From: Stichopus chloronotus
Taxonomy: Eukaryota > Echinodermata > Holothuroidea > Aspidochirotida > Stichopodidae
Direction: 5' to 3'
NCBI GenBank assembly: GCA_021234535.1
Contig: CM037850.1
Coordinates: 372,001-436,000, forward strand
DNA: 64,000 nt
The notes beneath the pieces were generated by a model. The model ran no database searches, was not told the origin of the DNA, and was given only the letters and a program-made list of their open reading frames with translations. A program made the translations under genes and the position numbers. Each line of letters opens with the position of its first letter. Position 1 is the first letter of the stretch. Shown here one piece after another: positions 40,501 through 55,500 of this stretch.

Positions 40501-43500
40501 AAAGAAACAGGTTTGTGTTAAGTAACTTATATTTTGATAGACACAAATATTATAATTAGTGAAAGAGAGAGGCTTGCTCATTCCTGCCTGCAAGCTTCTC
40601 TCAACTATGGTTCATGAGATGGGTTAAGATTCCCTAGGATTTGACTGGACAATTCATTTTGCTCCCAAAACCTCTGTCTTGTAGCTCATGATTTCCAGAA
40701 TGGTTGCTTGCAGCTCCTAGCTTCTGGGTCTCTGCCTTGTTTTACCTCAGACCACGGATCTCTGCCTTGGTTTACTCCATCCCCTGGGACTCCTTTTTAC
40801 CAATACGTGGGGTTATAACTTTAAACTGCTGTCAGTATGTTTGACTCACCCACTTTTGAGGCACTTCACTGTGCTTGTCGTGGTTTGTCAGTCGGAGGAG
40901 AAAATGACTGGCTTTTGCTCATGCTAGTATTAGTGAGACATGACTCTGTGAACTTCAATTGCTGATCCACTTGATCAATGTTGTCAAGACCTTATCCAGT
41001 GAGTGGAACTGGTTCCCGGTTGATTCTGAAGACCATCTGGATAGAGGGTTCTGGAAACAACCTACCATGCTCATCCATCCATTTTTGAATTTCAATGCCA
41101 GACTGTCTTTTGCTCCCCCAAAAGGGGGGGAGGGCTATTTGATTAGATTTGCAGGCTATGGATTGTATAGGTGGCATTTGTCTTAAATGTTAAAGCAAGA
41201 TGTTCTGTTTGAAGAAAAAATTTGAGCGTTTGTCATTAATCTTCCATCAATCTCTTACATTTGATATCGGACCTGGAATACAACATCTATGCCACATTTC
41301 TTTTGGAGAAATTTCAATAATTAGAGCGTTCATTATGGTAGAAGGAAGGGTATTTTAGTCTTTTCAGCTAAATAGTTAGTGGAACTGGACCCTGTAGTAA
41401 ATGTATGATTAACTGCAACAAAATCTCTATGCAAACACTTTTGGAAATATACCTGTTTGTGATAAGTAGACCATGTTACTGTAGTTTTTACAGCTATTTA
41501 CGACTGCAAGAAACGTAGCCAATCTTTTGGTGTACTTTTGAAAATGCAGGAAAAGCAAAACATCCTGCTTTAAGAGTTGAGCATCATCAGTGAGTGGTAA
41601 AAGAAAGAAATTGATGTCCAAAGGATAAGTAGTTGATCAAGTTGGTGAAAATGTGTAATATTACAACAAGTATTTTGATGTGCAGTTTAGTCCATGGTGA
41701 GTCGTGGAAATTATTCAAGGTTGGTTTGGAAATATTGGGGTGATACTTCCCACCTGCAAAATATCCATAAGTGGACAATCTTGGGGAATACTGAGAATTA
41801 TCTTTAAACTAACAGTGGCAAGTTGACGTTTACCATTTCATTTGAATAAATTGCAGCCAAAAAAAAAAAGGAAAATGAAAAATGTTATTTGTTACTTGAA
41901 GGCTTCATTTACAATTTTAAAGCTGAACATAACCCATTTAAATATGGCAACTTTTTAACTTTCTCCTTGAACCTTTAAATGCAAGTGGTTAATGTTATGT
42001 GTTGGTTTATTTGTAAGTTGTGCATTTACAAAAGCACTGTAAGTTCTCGCTCCTTTAAACTTAGGGTTGCACCTGGTTTTAATTCTGATTGTCTTACTCA
42101 GCATCAGGTTATATGTCTGGCATGTGGTTGAATGGAGGACATCTTAATAATGAATCTCACTGATTGTCCAAAGTGTATGACTTGAACACAACCACAATAC
42201 TTCATTAACTTGCTACCAAATACAAACCTGTGTGACTTCTGCTGTTGCAAGCACAATGTAACTATTGATTGTCGCTGTCTTTGGTCTACTCCTGGGTGGT
42301 AACTATACACCTTAGGAGAAGGATTAAATCACTGTTGTAACACTTCACCTAAATGAGAAGCACTGATTGTGTGTAGTCTAGTGAACTGGCCAATGGCATA
42401 ACTGTTTATGTGAGAAGGTTGGCTCGATGAAAGGATTTGGTCCTTACAAATCCCCATTGCTTGTAGTAGTAGGAGTTAAACTGTTCAGTAAATTATAGTT
42501 ACATCCAGATTTAGCTGTCATAGCCATCATGTTGGCATTATAAATTCCTTGCTGAAATTAAAATAGCAAGTTTTGGAAAGTATTTCTGTAAATCATTTTT
42601 CAAGTACATTGCAATGCTTACTAGATAGCAGGTTTTATTTGTAATGTGTTGATTTAATAAATTTGCACCTCCCAGCTATAGCTTAATTTATCCAGTTTAT
42701 AGTGGTTCCCAGTATTTCCCTGCCCAGCTGGGAAATGTCTAACTGGCTCTGTTTCTGGACACAGTGCAGGAAAAGGGTGCTTTATGTAATTGAAGGTTCA
42801 ATTGTAGGTTATAGTAAGGGTTCTTTAATCTATTCCTAGATATCTCACTCCAGTTTGACATGAGGATGCTGTATGAGTAAAAGCATTTTAATGAAACTGT
42901 AGTGAAATGAATTATTCAAAATTGTTCTTCCTTAATGTTCAAGGTTGGTACTAACGCTTTCCATTCCTCAAGTGATGAAGAAAATGACTTCCGAGATATT
43001 GATTTTGGTAAAGACACTGCTCTGCAACAGGTATGTATTTCTCTGCAGTAGCCATTAATTAACCCATATGAGACAATACATCTTCTAGTGGTTATGACAG
43101 TATTTCATTAAGTTCCTTCGAAATTTTCAAATCCACTGCGGTCTTCCTCACAGTAAGATTGTAATCAGTCAAAGTTTTCTAGGATTTTTTTTTTCTTACT
43201 TCACTGCACTGATGACTGTTGAATTCACGGATCTTTCCGATTAGCGAGAGTTTAACTGCTAAGATAGAAATCTACCTTAACATTGAACTTACTAAGGGCA
43301 AGTCAGTGCGACATTCTACATTGCAGTATGTTTTCACTAGTATGTTGTCATTATTATGGTTTTGCTAGCATGTTGTTAATATTATGTTATCTCTGGTATG
43401 TTACCTTTATTACCTTGTCATTGCTAGTGTGTAATCATTGCTAGTATGTTGTGGCTAGTATGTTATCATCACTAGTTATGTCATTGCTAGTATGTGATCA

Positions 43501-46500
43501 TTACCTGTATGTTGTCGCTAGTATGTTATCATCGCTAGTATGTGATCAATACTAGTATGTCGCTGATATGTTGTTATCACTAGTATGTCATTGCTAGTAT
43601 GTTGTGGCCAGTGTGTAATTGTGTGTGTGTAATCATTGCTAGTATGTTATCATCAGTAGTATGTCATTGCTATCATGTAATCATCACTAAGTTATTGCTA
43701 CCATATGTTATCATTGCTAGTATGTTATCATTACTAGTATGTTATCATCACTACAATATTATTGCTAGTATGTAAACATTACGAGCATATTATCACTAGT
43801 ATGTTTTCATCACTAGGATGCCAGCACTAGTATGTAGTCATTACTAGTATGTCATCATTACTTACAAGTATATACCTCTACTATGTCATTGTTATTGCTA
43901 GTATATTATAGCTTAATTCAATTACTGTTACAATAATTGTAAGGATCATTGGAAGTGAAAGACAACTAGTTAAATGTTTTAAGAAATATTTTATGGAATA
44001 ACAGAATTTGAACTTCATGCTAAGTAGGCAAATGATTTCTTGAGAAGGTAGTTGAATGACCTGTTGAATCACTATATGATAAATGTATTTCTTGGAGTAT
44101 AGAACTTAGCATATATATATTATAGAACTGACTTATCATCAACGACCTCTTGTTGAGATAAATTGGCCTCATATCGCCAGTATGCAAAGTTCTTTGTGTC
44201 AAGGGGCAGGAAATCGCCAGACAAAAACATACATTGTTTAAAGGAAGCTGGTCAGAAATAGCGTTATTCCCAGACATTTTCCCTGTGTTTGTAGACTGGA
44301 GGCAGTTTATGAATAATATGCATTCTGTGAAGCACAATATTGTAACGTAAATGATAAATTAGATTCTTAACCAGAAATCATACATAATTTGACATTGGTT
44401 CAGACTTTATTTTTATTTTTTGTGAAGTGTTTGGCCCTTGCTCATCATAGTCCAGCTGTAGTTGTTTCTTAATTATTTAATGATCTTTTTTCAGAAAAGA
44501 TGTTTTATTTCTTACCGACATCTCTTAAGCTAATTATGGGTTATTACCATCAAAGATATTCCTCTGGACAAATTGTGTAAACCATTTTCTGATACCAAAG
44601 AAAGCCACATAAGCTCTCTGTAACTGTAAAAGATACTCGGTATGAATTGCAAAGAGGTGATTGGTCCATGGAATCCTACAAAACCATCAAACTCAAAGAA
44701 AAAAAAAATTCTTGACAGGATTTACAAACTAATATCAGAAAGAGATAAAAGTGTTAAGGTTACATGCATAGGTGCATGCATTTCTACATAGAAGCAACTT
44801 TTAACATCCATCCTAGAGAAATGGATGTGGAAAGCATGTTGGCCTGTAATATGTTTTAAAACCGTCGGCTTGTCGCACCAAATCGACAGGCCTTTTCTGA
44901 TTATCAGATGCAACAAATGACGTCCCATTTTATTGACCAGTTTGGATTCGCCGAGGACGAGTTCACAGAGCAAGAACAAGGTGTCAAGTGAGTACCAAGT
45001 CTCTGTTTCCCCCCATATCCATCCTTTTCTTCTACCTCTCCTCCCCGTTTTTTTTTTTTTTTTTTCTTTTTCTCTATACATCAGTGGCTCTGTGTTTTTC
45101 TTGCGCTTTTTTCACATTTATATTTATCTTTTCGTGGTACTTATAACATGAGCTTATACAAAGAAATTAAAATTTAGAATGCTTATTAAACATGACATGT
45201 AAACTAACCTCATCTCACCCCCCCCCCCCCTCTCTGTCCCCTCCTTCCAAACATGTACCCTTGTCCTATTAAGATGGCACTCTTGTACATTATAGGCACC
45301 TCAGCATTGGCAACTTATGGTATTATGAGGTTAGAATATACATCAGAACTTCGGTCATTGTGCAACTTATGTTTGTAAATGTCTAAATGATACTTATGTT
45401 TGTAAATGTCTAAATGATGCTAAACCCAATGACACAAACATCGGTTTCTTTCAAAGTCTTCAAGTTACATCGTTGAAAGGTTTTGGTTGCAAATATAAAA
45501 AGAAAACAAAGAACATGGGAATACTCGAAAAAGCAAAGTATGCAAATTTCTATCCTGAAAGTTATGAGTTACCATGGTGACAACTTCCTTTGAAGCTAAA
45601 AAGAATGAGCTGGCTTCTCTCAGAAGTTGTAGAGTGAACCCATAAAGACAAATCATTTGGAGTTGTGTATATAGCAATTACCTTTCATAATAAGATACGA
45701 AATTTCAATGTTTGGAAATTTATCAGAACTGACTACCTGTCCAGAAAATTATGATTGCATAGTATTCACTTTATATATTGTCTCTTAATTACCTGTCTTC
45801 TGGTTTGCACCTTGGCAAGGGATCAATATTTTTAAGGAAGACAATATTCAGGTCCAAAATAAATCCTACTGGGTATATCAAATCTTGAGTTGTCCTTAAA
45901 GTGAATGTTAATGTAAGATATTTGAATCCTTTGCATAACAAATTACCATACCTAGGCAATGTTTATTCATGATGATGCAAGTGTGAGATGGAAATTTTTT
46001 GATAAATTGGCCAATAGTTAATGGATCTTTGTGAAAAATCTGTGGCTTTTTCTAAGATGTTCAATGATTTTTACAGCCAAAACTCTAAATATGATTTTCA
46101 TGTCACATGAGAAGGCACTTTTACAGCATGTATTTAGAAGTGGTATATGTAGATTGGGTTTGTGATGAAAATGGTTATATACTGAAGGTGAAAGTTGTAC
46201 CTCAAGCTGATCTTAACATCATGTCACAAAAAATATCTGCTTTAGAGATTCTGAGAATAAGGAAGACCCCCCTCCAAGACTAAGAAGTGCTCCTGCGGAG
46301 AAATTAGTAACTGTTATGAGAGTGTTGTGATATTTATTTTAACACTTCATTACAACAGTTTACATTCACCTGGGTCTGGGTGTATATAAATCATTTGTCA
46401 GGTAGACTCTACCATGAACAGTGAATATTTAGTAGCTGTATATCATTGTCTTTGCCAACTGGTTGCATTCAGTAAGTAATTCAGTTTGAATATTTAGAAA

Positions 46501-49500
46501 GTAATGAACATTGTCCTTGTTTTATCAAGGATTTTGTTATCATCTGCCTTGTTTTGATGGTCTTTGATGTTGCATACTGTATCTCTGTTAATATCAAGAT
46601 GTTTGGTATGTGTTAGATGGTGAGACAGTACTGCTGGTAGATTCTACCAATAGTTTGTTACAGGTTAGTTTCACCCGTACTGTGGGGAGGATGTTATGGG
46701 GTTTCAGCCATCCCTACAATTCACTATATTTGATGGGTCCCTGATGATTTACCTTGCTGTCTCTCTGGGTCTGCAGTTAATGTTTCAAAAAAAATAGGAA
46801 CTGTGGAGAACAGAGTCAATTTTGACCAGTAGTCAGCAATTATCTCGTTTATCATGGTTTTTTCCAATAACATGCAATTTTCTGTTTTCTTGGAAACTGA
46901 AAGCAAACTCACCCTGGAATTTCACATGTCACTTCCTATATTTTCCTGACATTTCTGGAACTTTTGAAACTTGTATAACTTTAGAGTTCATAGATATCTT
47001 GCATGCCACAATTTCAATGTTACCAAAGACCTATAAATAATGTCGCTGGCATGCATGTTACGTGCTCTACCCCCCCATCCCCTCCCCCATCAACTGTGCT
47101 CAGTGGTGGCACCAGGATTGTAGAATCAGTGAGACAGGTGGTGGGCAAAAGCATAGCTTGAAATTGAGCATATGCCACAAGCTTTAGTGAGTGAGGTCTA
47201 GGAGGCTGTCTGACTCCCTCTTTACCCTGGGGGGGGGGGGGGAGCAGTCGAGCAAATCTCCTCAAAGCTCTTCAGTTGTAACCTATCTCTAGGTAAAAAA
47301 CTGAATTCTCAGGACTTCTTAAAAAGAGAAAGGTGACTGCTGTATGTATGTAGACAAGGACTAGATATGTACATTATACCTGTCAGACTACTATACTGCC
47401 CTTATGCTGAGTGGGGGAGGGGAGGGGCAACAGTCCTGACTAGGCTGACTGGAAGACTTTGTCCTGCATGCCGCCCACCCTCTCCCCCTGTGGTGCCACC
47501 ACTGCCTGTACTTCTTTGTTTTCACCCTTGGTAACTGACCCAGGCCCTCTCCAGCATTCTGTGCTTTGTTGTTCTTCATCATGTTGATTGTTTTGTGTTT
47601 TTGTTTTGTATACCTTTTGAATGTCCCATAAATATCATCAGTAAAGGTTTTTATTGTTTATATATTAATGATATTTGTTAATAATCCTTACATTCTTCCA
47701 TTTATGTCATTTGTTTTTGTTCATGGCAACATCATTATCAATTTTGAGTTGAAAATTAATCCGTTAGAAAGTTACGTCACTTTGTTGATCTGTGAGATGT
47801 GAGACAAGTCAAATGTAACCTTTTTGGTTCCTTGCGTTAGCAAAGGGAACCTATGCAGTCAGGTTAGTGTGTGTGTGACACCTACTGCTATGGTACGCGA
47901 TAACTCAGTAAGGAAAAGTCGAATCAGTGACAAGTTTGGTACAGAGATTCACCTTGGTGAGAAGGTGAGCCCTATTGTTTTTGGTGAATGTCAAAGGTTA
48001 TTTTGGGTCAGCAGAGGGCAAAAACTGAATTTCTTTTTATCGCAGTAACCTTATGTTGGTCCACCTGAATGTGTTGTCATTTGGGGACAAGTAAGATCAG
48101 TTGGTGTTCCAAATTTTTAGTTAAAATCAAAGTCAATCAGATCACATTAAAGGTCACTTAAGGTCAATTAAAATTTATTTTTGCTATATCTCAGAAACGA
48201 AGCACATTACGAGTTTCTTAAATGGAAAAATGTGTTCATCCTCGCAAAATGTGTCTGGCGACGTATTTCTCAGAAATTTGACCCCTGTGACCTTTGTGAC
48301 TTTTTGTGCTATCTGGATAGAGTTTTTTTAAGATGAAGCAAAAACTCAATTACAGTATGCGTCTGCAATGCTTCGAAGTCATATTATTAATGTTTTTTTT
48401 AAAAGGTCATCAAACTATTGGCTACAGTGTAAAGCATCACACTGATAGTTCTATAGTTACACATAACTGTATGGAATTTGGTGTATTCGAGTGTTACGGT
48501 CACGAAGGAGTTCCTTCAGTAAATGTATAATAATTGAATTTGCATTATCTTTAGATTCCAATCATTTGGGAACATCAAAGTCATTGTTCATTAATCATGG
48601 TATAGTAATTGTCAGTCATCAAGTTGGTACACAGCAATGGTAGCCAAGGTAGTGGGTCCATCGGTGAATGTATGTAATAATTGAATTTGTATTGTCTTTA
48701 AAGGTTGGGAACTGCAAAAATCATTGTATCTAAACATGGTAAAGTTTTTAGTTAATTCCTTTGGTACACTTGGGCATAAAAGATTTTTACCCCCTTTTGC
48801 TTACCATTTTTGCAGTTTTGGGCCTAACTTTTCCTTGAGTAATTTTGGGATTATCTTATTGTTTTTGGGCCTCACTTTCTTTGGGTAATTTTGGGCTTTT
48901 TTGGGTCCCATTTTTTGGCCCCCATTTTTGCAGTCCCAATTTTTTGGGCCTCACTTTCCTTGGGCAATTTTGGATTTTTCTTATTTTTTGGGGGGGGCCT
49001 CACTTTCCTTGGGTCATTTTGGGTTTTTCTTATTGCCCCCAATTTTTTGGTGGCCTCAAATGTTTGGGAACTCCATATTTTCTGGACGAAATATTAGGGT
49101 GTACTATATATGCCCACAGTTCTTGGACCAAGTATTAGGGTGCACAATTTTTCCATTTTAAAAATTGTTGAGAATTTTATAAGTCCGAAATGTTTGAGGA
49201 TAATTTTCTTCTGGCTTTTAATTCAAAGTCATTAGTGTGATTGAAGAAATGCTGTAACATGCATTTGTGTATTGATATATATTGTATGGGACCATGTGGG
49301 CCCTGGTAGACAGGCGCATACATTAGTTACTAAATTTTTGTCACAAAATAAAAAGTATAAAATACCAACCTCTGGTTTCTTCTTTATTGATTGCTAAACT
49401 AAGTTCGTAATAAATGAACGTAACCTTTTTGTCTCGCCTGAACTATGTTCAGGGGGAGTCTTAGTGGTCACTTTGTTGTGTGTGTGTGTGTGTGTGTATG

Positions 49501-52500
49501 TTAGCAAGATTTTTCTTGAATTGTATTACCAATCTTGATGAAATTGTGTAGGAAGGTGCGGGATCAAGTGTAGATTATCTGATTAGATTTTGGGGTTCCC
49601 TGAATATTGCTAGCTGGGGTCACAGTTCAAAGCAGCTTGTCTCCTACTGGTGCATGTTTTCCACAAACTTGTGCAAACCATCACTCCTAAAGGATCATAC
49701 CATATCATATCTTCCTTTAACAAAAAGGCATTTGTGGAACATATCAGGACATTCTGCAATTTTTCAATGGAAATATTGTTCTCATGACTATGGTCGGACA
49801 TAAATAACAGTAGGCTCAAGTGTACTAACTGATAGTTCAAATGCCAGCTCACTATTGATGATTCTCACCACAATGGCAAGCCATACATTATAGAAGGAGG
49901 CTTAAGTCTTTAAATTTACATCGCCTTTCATTTGACTAGTTCTTATAGCTATGGTAAGCCATACATTATAGTAGGAGGCTCAAGTGTTTAAATTTATATC
50001 ACCTTTCATTTGACTATTTCTTATCGCTATGGCAGGCTATGCATTTCAATAGTTGGCTTTCTGTACTGCTTTGTACTAGTCAAGTGGGATGCAGATATGA
50101 CAACATTTGGGTTTAGGGTTTGTGGGGGGTTGGATTTAATGGTGGGGTTCAGTGGGTGGGATGAGGTTTGGTGTTTGAAATTTGTCCCATGTCTGTCATG
50201 ACCATGGTCAGATTGATGAATATTCATTGTCTCACCTGCAAGATGGATGGAACTTTACTTTTCCATACAATGTGACTGCTGTGTGTATACAGGACCTGAG
50301 CAATGAAGTTTATTTACGTTGGATGCACTGATATTATTTATGGTTATAGCTGCCTTGCTTCTATTCCAATATGCAGCACAGTTTGTAACAGTGTGGTCAA
50401 TCTAATCTTTGTTACTACCCAGTCATCTTAAAGGGGAATTCTGGGCAAGCGACATGTCTTCAGACTTGCTGAAGTAATTTCAAACCATTTTTGTTCATAT
50501 TCTTGACGTCTTGAAATGATCTTCTCATAGACAACACGATATAAACAAACTTCCCGCCCAACAGACTTTCTACACTATGCATAGAAAGTAAAGGTGCGGC
50601 CATTTTTATGTAATTGACCGGGATCTGTGTAATTTGTGACGTAGTCAATAAAATTGATGAAATGATAAAATTGTCACAGAAACTTTCTGGTAGCTCTTGA
50701 GGAACATTTGCAGTCTGATGTTTATTAAAAAGTTTATAGTCTAAAGTTAGATTCTTCTACTGCGTAGTCTTTCAAACTTCTGTTGCTCCATACTTATTTG
50801 TCAGATTGTATCCAAACTGAGTGTGTATTAGGGTTGTTATTGTGGGGTAAGTTTGGCAATGTAGACCTAATAATTTGGTAGATGAAAAGTTTGAGGTTTA
50901 ATGCTTTTGAATACAAATTTTGTTTGAATTTGTTACTGCTCATTTTGGGGCACAAATTTATTACATGAGTCCAAATCTCTATTACAGTAACTCGACAATT
51001 ATTAGTCACATTGTATGCAGACCTGGTATATTGGGTCTTGAATGCAGTTTGGTTGCCTCTGTGTTGAGTGCCTGGCATTTCCCAGGAACCATAAGGTGGA
51101 ATTGTATTTTAATTTTTGCAGTTAACTGATTAAAACAAGCATTCAAGCTTGCATTATTTCATGAATCTTCAAGTAAGGCTTATTTCTACTTTATTATATA
51201 TAACATGATCCTGTTTGTACTCCACAGTCGCCTTCCCCCTCCCCCTTACCTGCTTGTTCCCATATACATGATATTTATCCATTTTATCAACCTTAGGACT
51301 ATTGTGTTGATAAGCTACATTATGTGCATGCAGATAAGTTCATTCTTCAAAACATTCTTTGCTCTTTATACTAGTAATCAATTTTAAATTTGGAAATGAA
51401 TTCACAAATTATGTAATATTTAGATGTAGAAATGAATTCGCAAATACAATTGTTAGGTGTGGACATGAATTTAAAAATTAAGTCTTTTGATGTGGAAATG
51501 AATTTGCTGATGTTATCTTTAGATTTGGTAAGGAAAATAAGTAAAGAAAAGTATTTGTAACTGCTCACTTAAGAGGATTACCATCACGGTTGTTTGATTA
51601 AAATCAAGTTGATTAAAATCTTAATTGTAATCCTGATTTTTATTACAAAGTCATGTTTTAAATCAATTTGATTTAAATCAGTTTTTGATATAAATCATGA
51701 TTTTTAATTAAAAAAAAAAACAATCAACAACCTCGGTTAATATTTACCTTGCGATTACTGTTACTAAATGAAAGAATGTTTGTGCAGTGCGATGTGATAG
51801 AAACAATTGTGTAGTTTTCACAATATAACGACAGCAATGCAGACTCCCAATTTCTGATAGTTTTTCTCCCTTGAAAGAGTTTTTGGTCATATATTTGCAT
51901 ACACTTTGCCAATTTTAGCCAAGAAAAAATAAGGGGGGGGGGGGAGAAGTGATTTTGGAAGACAGTGGGAATGCATTGTGTAATTTACAGATGAAATAAT
52001 TCACAGGTAATAATGATGATAACCTTTATTTCCTTGAAAAGATGGAGATACTGTGTTTCCTCAAGAAGCATGTTTGATACCTCCTAAGACATGCAGAGAG
52101 GTTGCTAGCTGCTACTATCCTTGTTGATTGTACATGATGGTTTGTTTGTGCAGATTCCATGCTTATCCTATTTCAGTGCCCTGAGTCACACCATATTGAC
52201 TTGTGTTGGATTCAAAGTAGCTGTTTGGAGATTGACTATTGTGTTTTTTTGGTGTGAAAGAACCAAATGTTTTTATCTCGCAGTGCATTTGAAGAAAACT
52301 GAAGCACTCATGTTGCAGGTTTAATGAGCGTCTTGTCTTTTTCTTTTTCAGCAATTCATTCGATAGAATATCTGATATCAACTTTTCTATATCTGCTAAT
52401 GAGGATAACGTAAGTCACTTATGTGTGTTCTCCTATGTATTAGAAATGTAAACATGTCCCCATACAATGGTGGCTATCTTACTGGCCAGATACAAACTTT

Positions 52501-55500
52501 TCCATGAAAAAAGTATTGTAAATCACCTAAGTTTGTATTCATCTCAATTTTGAATATTGTGTATAATATAATCAAGTCAGTTACATGCCTCCCTTCCTAC
52601 TAGCATCGGGCTGGCTATATGCACAGTTATCTATGCATGAGTTACTATGATGAGTTACAATGCCCCCTTTCCTGTTGGCAGTCTGCTGTTTGTGACATGG
52701 TATAGGCCTACTTCTACAGAAGTTGTATCAGATTTGTCATAGAGGAACATAGGTATGTGTTATGATAGATACAGTGCATCTCACAGCTGTAATAGTAAAC
52801 ATCATTGTATTAAATATTGACAATAGCACCATAGTCTCATCTGCTTATTATTGTCACAATGCTCACATCTTAAAATTCAAATGTACTGCATACTGTTTGT
52901 TATTAGCACATTGTTTGCTGTTAGCATACTGTTTGTTGTTAGCATACTGTTTGCTGTTAGCATACTGTTTGTTGTTAACACACTGCTCACTGTTAGCATA
53001 CTGTTTGCTGTTAGCATACTGTTTGTTGTTAGCATACTGTTTGCTGTTAGCATACTGTTTGTTGTTAGCACACTGTTAGCTGTTAGCATACTGTTTGTTG
53101 TTAGCATACTGTTTGCTGTTAGCGTACTGTGTACTGTTAGCACACTGTTTGTTGTTAGTGTACTGTTTGTTGTTAGCACACTGTTTGCTGTTAGCATACT
53201 GTTTGCTGTTAGCATACTGTTTGCTGTTAGCATACGGTTTGTCCTTAGCATAACGTTTGTTGTTATCATGCTGTTTGCTGTTAGCATGCGGTTTGTCCTT
53301 ATTATACTGTTTGTTGTTAGCATGCTGTTTGTTGGTAGAATGTCATTTGTTGTAAGCATGCTGTTTGTTGTTTATGTCATTTGTTGTTAGCATGTCTTTT
53401 GTTGCTTATGTCGTTTGTTGTTAGCATTTCCTTTGTAATTAGCATGCTATTGTTGTTAGCATGCTATGTGTTGTTGGCATACTGTTCGTTATTAGCATAC
53501 TGTTGGCTGTTAGCATGCAGTAGAGCTGTTAGCATGTTTGTTGTCAAGTAACTCTTTAAATACTTCAACTTTTATTCACCCTGACAGCCAAACTCAGCTT
53601 TATTTGAAGCATGCTGTAACGAGAAAATTAGTTCCTTCCAGTACAACAACAGTGATGATGAAGATATGTGGGAGGAGAAAGAATTTAGCTACCCTGGAGA
53701 AACAAAGCAGAGGTATGAGATCTAGCCTAGCCTAACATTATTCCTTCCATAGTTTCTCTAAGGGACCTTGACACATCAGGTTTGTTCAGTATGTTAGGGT
53801 AAGTTCTTATACCAACCTAGCCTAACGTTATTCCTTCCATAGTTTCTCTAAGGGACCTTGACACATCAGGTTTGTTCAGTATGTTAGGGTAAGTTCTTAT
53901 ACCAACCTAGCCTAACGTTATTCCTTACATATCCCCTCTAGGGGACCCTGACACATTGAATGTGTTCAGTTTGGTAGGCTTCATTATCAAGCCTGGACGA
54001 TGTCTAACATGTTATTACTATGTCAAGGTTACAGACAGACCACATGGAGGTCCAGAGATAATGGTCCCAGTCCACTTTGTGAAGTTGACGATGGTTTTAA
54101 AATGGCTTCATTATTACACTGATGAAAATTATTATAATGCACAGAGTGCTCCACAAGACAGCAGCATCCAAAACAAAATAATAAAGTAAAACACAATCAT
54201 GTAGATCATTGCATTTGGCTTGAGAGCTATGAATTTTGAATATGAAAATAACTTTTAACTTACTGTTTTTCTTTGGTATCTTCTCTTGTATTGACAGGGA
54301 CAGATCAGGTGCCCTCAAAGACGATAACGACAGCAGCGACAGCGACGAAGCCTTGGGAGACGATGATTTTCCTCCCGTTCACCGGCCCAAACCTCTTCCA
54401 CCCCAGGAGGATATCAGGATGGATGTTGACCAGGGAGATGGTAGGTCTCAAACTTGGATATTTAAAACTAAGTTTTCTTTATTTTGAACTCTTATCACGC
54501 GGAAGGTGAGATGTCTCGACACACTGTAATGCGCACTCTCTGTGGAAGGTGAGCTATCTCGCCATTGTGTATAAGCACTTTACGGGCTTTCCCTTGCCGT
54601 ACGTTGCAATCTAATTGAAATTAATGGCACTCTTTCAGAGTCCAAACATTTATCTTTCATTTAAAAAAAAACATGGCAACTCACATTGAAAAGTTTTACA
54701 TAAAGCTTTGTGAGAATTCCTACTTTTGTGAAGTTATTGCAACTTTAAAGTGAAATGTGGCCGCCGGTTTTTGGGGTAAGGTCAACGTCATGTGACGTTC
54801 ATAGAGGTTGCAGTTTGAAACTTTGCAAACACAGTATCTCAATAACGGAAAGTTGTTGGAACTTCAAACTTGATATGTAGGTTGTCTGTTGTTAGTAGAT
54901 GTTCCCTTTTCTTTTTCATCTAGGTCAAAGGTCATTTGAGGTTTCCATGTTGATAAAGCATGAAAAAAAGACTTTGAGATATCTCAGCAACTGGATGTTG
55001 CTTGAACTTCAAATGTAGTGTGTAGGTAGTTCATAGTGAGTGGCTTATTGCTATTGTTTTTTATAGAGGTCAAAGGTCATTTGAAGTCACTAGAGGTTTA
55101 AGTATAAAAACATATCAAGGAAGATGTCTCAAGAACTGAATGTTCCTGGAACTTCAGACTGTCGGCATTGGTACTTCTTGATGAGTAGATGGTCTCTGTC
55201 AATTTTGGTTTCACTGATAATCTTAACTGGCATAATCATGCATACATGTGTGTGAATGTATGTTTGTAGGTGTGTGCGAGTGTGTATATGTATGATTGTG
55301 ATGCCCTGCCTTGTAAACACAATATCTCAAGAAGGGATGCTTGGAGAGACCCCTTTTTTTGTATGTAGGAGTATACCATTGAGTAGAAGAACCCTTTTGT
55401 TTTTGGTGGAAGTCAAAGGTCATTTGGGGTCAACATGGGTCAAACTGAAAAGTTTGTAAACACAATATCTTAGGAAGGGAACCTTGGGCAGTTCTCATAT

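Larger units (their letters stand above)
44988..52351. other. Intron 12 of window (largest)
   Basis: It holds a T-run (45050-45065), a C-run (45219-45230), a hAT-like MITE (47101), a family 3 Helentron-like copy (47826), a G/T-rich minisatellite (48815-49150) and a family 5 end (49431). It also holds an 86-bp duplication (49868-50050), a TTAA element (50428), a 40-bp repeat (51395-51560) and a GATTTAAATC-rich tract (51595-51720). The 45240-47090 stretch shows nothing further. Confidence 0.6.

Noticed and set aside
44908..44987. Shorter PPP6R exon 12 starting after TTATCAG
   Set aside because: It would drop AFSDYQ, which is conserved in vertebrate relatives. The acceptor at 44889 keeps it in frame.
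44722..45081. 119-codon minus-strand frame
   Set aside because: It overlaps plus-strand PPP6R exon 12; its charged end is the complement of the T-run and pyrimidine tract near 45010-45075.
48845..49161. Three overlapping plus-strand frames with F, G and L repeats
   Set aside because: They come from a G/T-rich minisatellite; three frames being open at once indicates low complexity and not coding.
52851..53390. 179-codon plus-strand frame and 160-codon minus-strand frame
   Set aside because: Both are translations of an 18-bp minisatellite in an intron, with hexapeptide repeats and no start context or homology.
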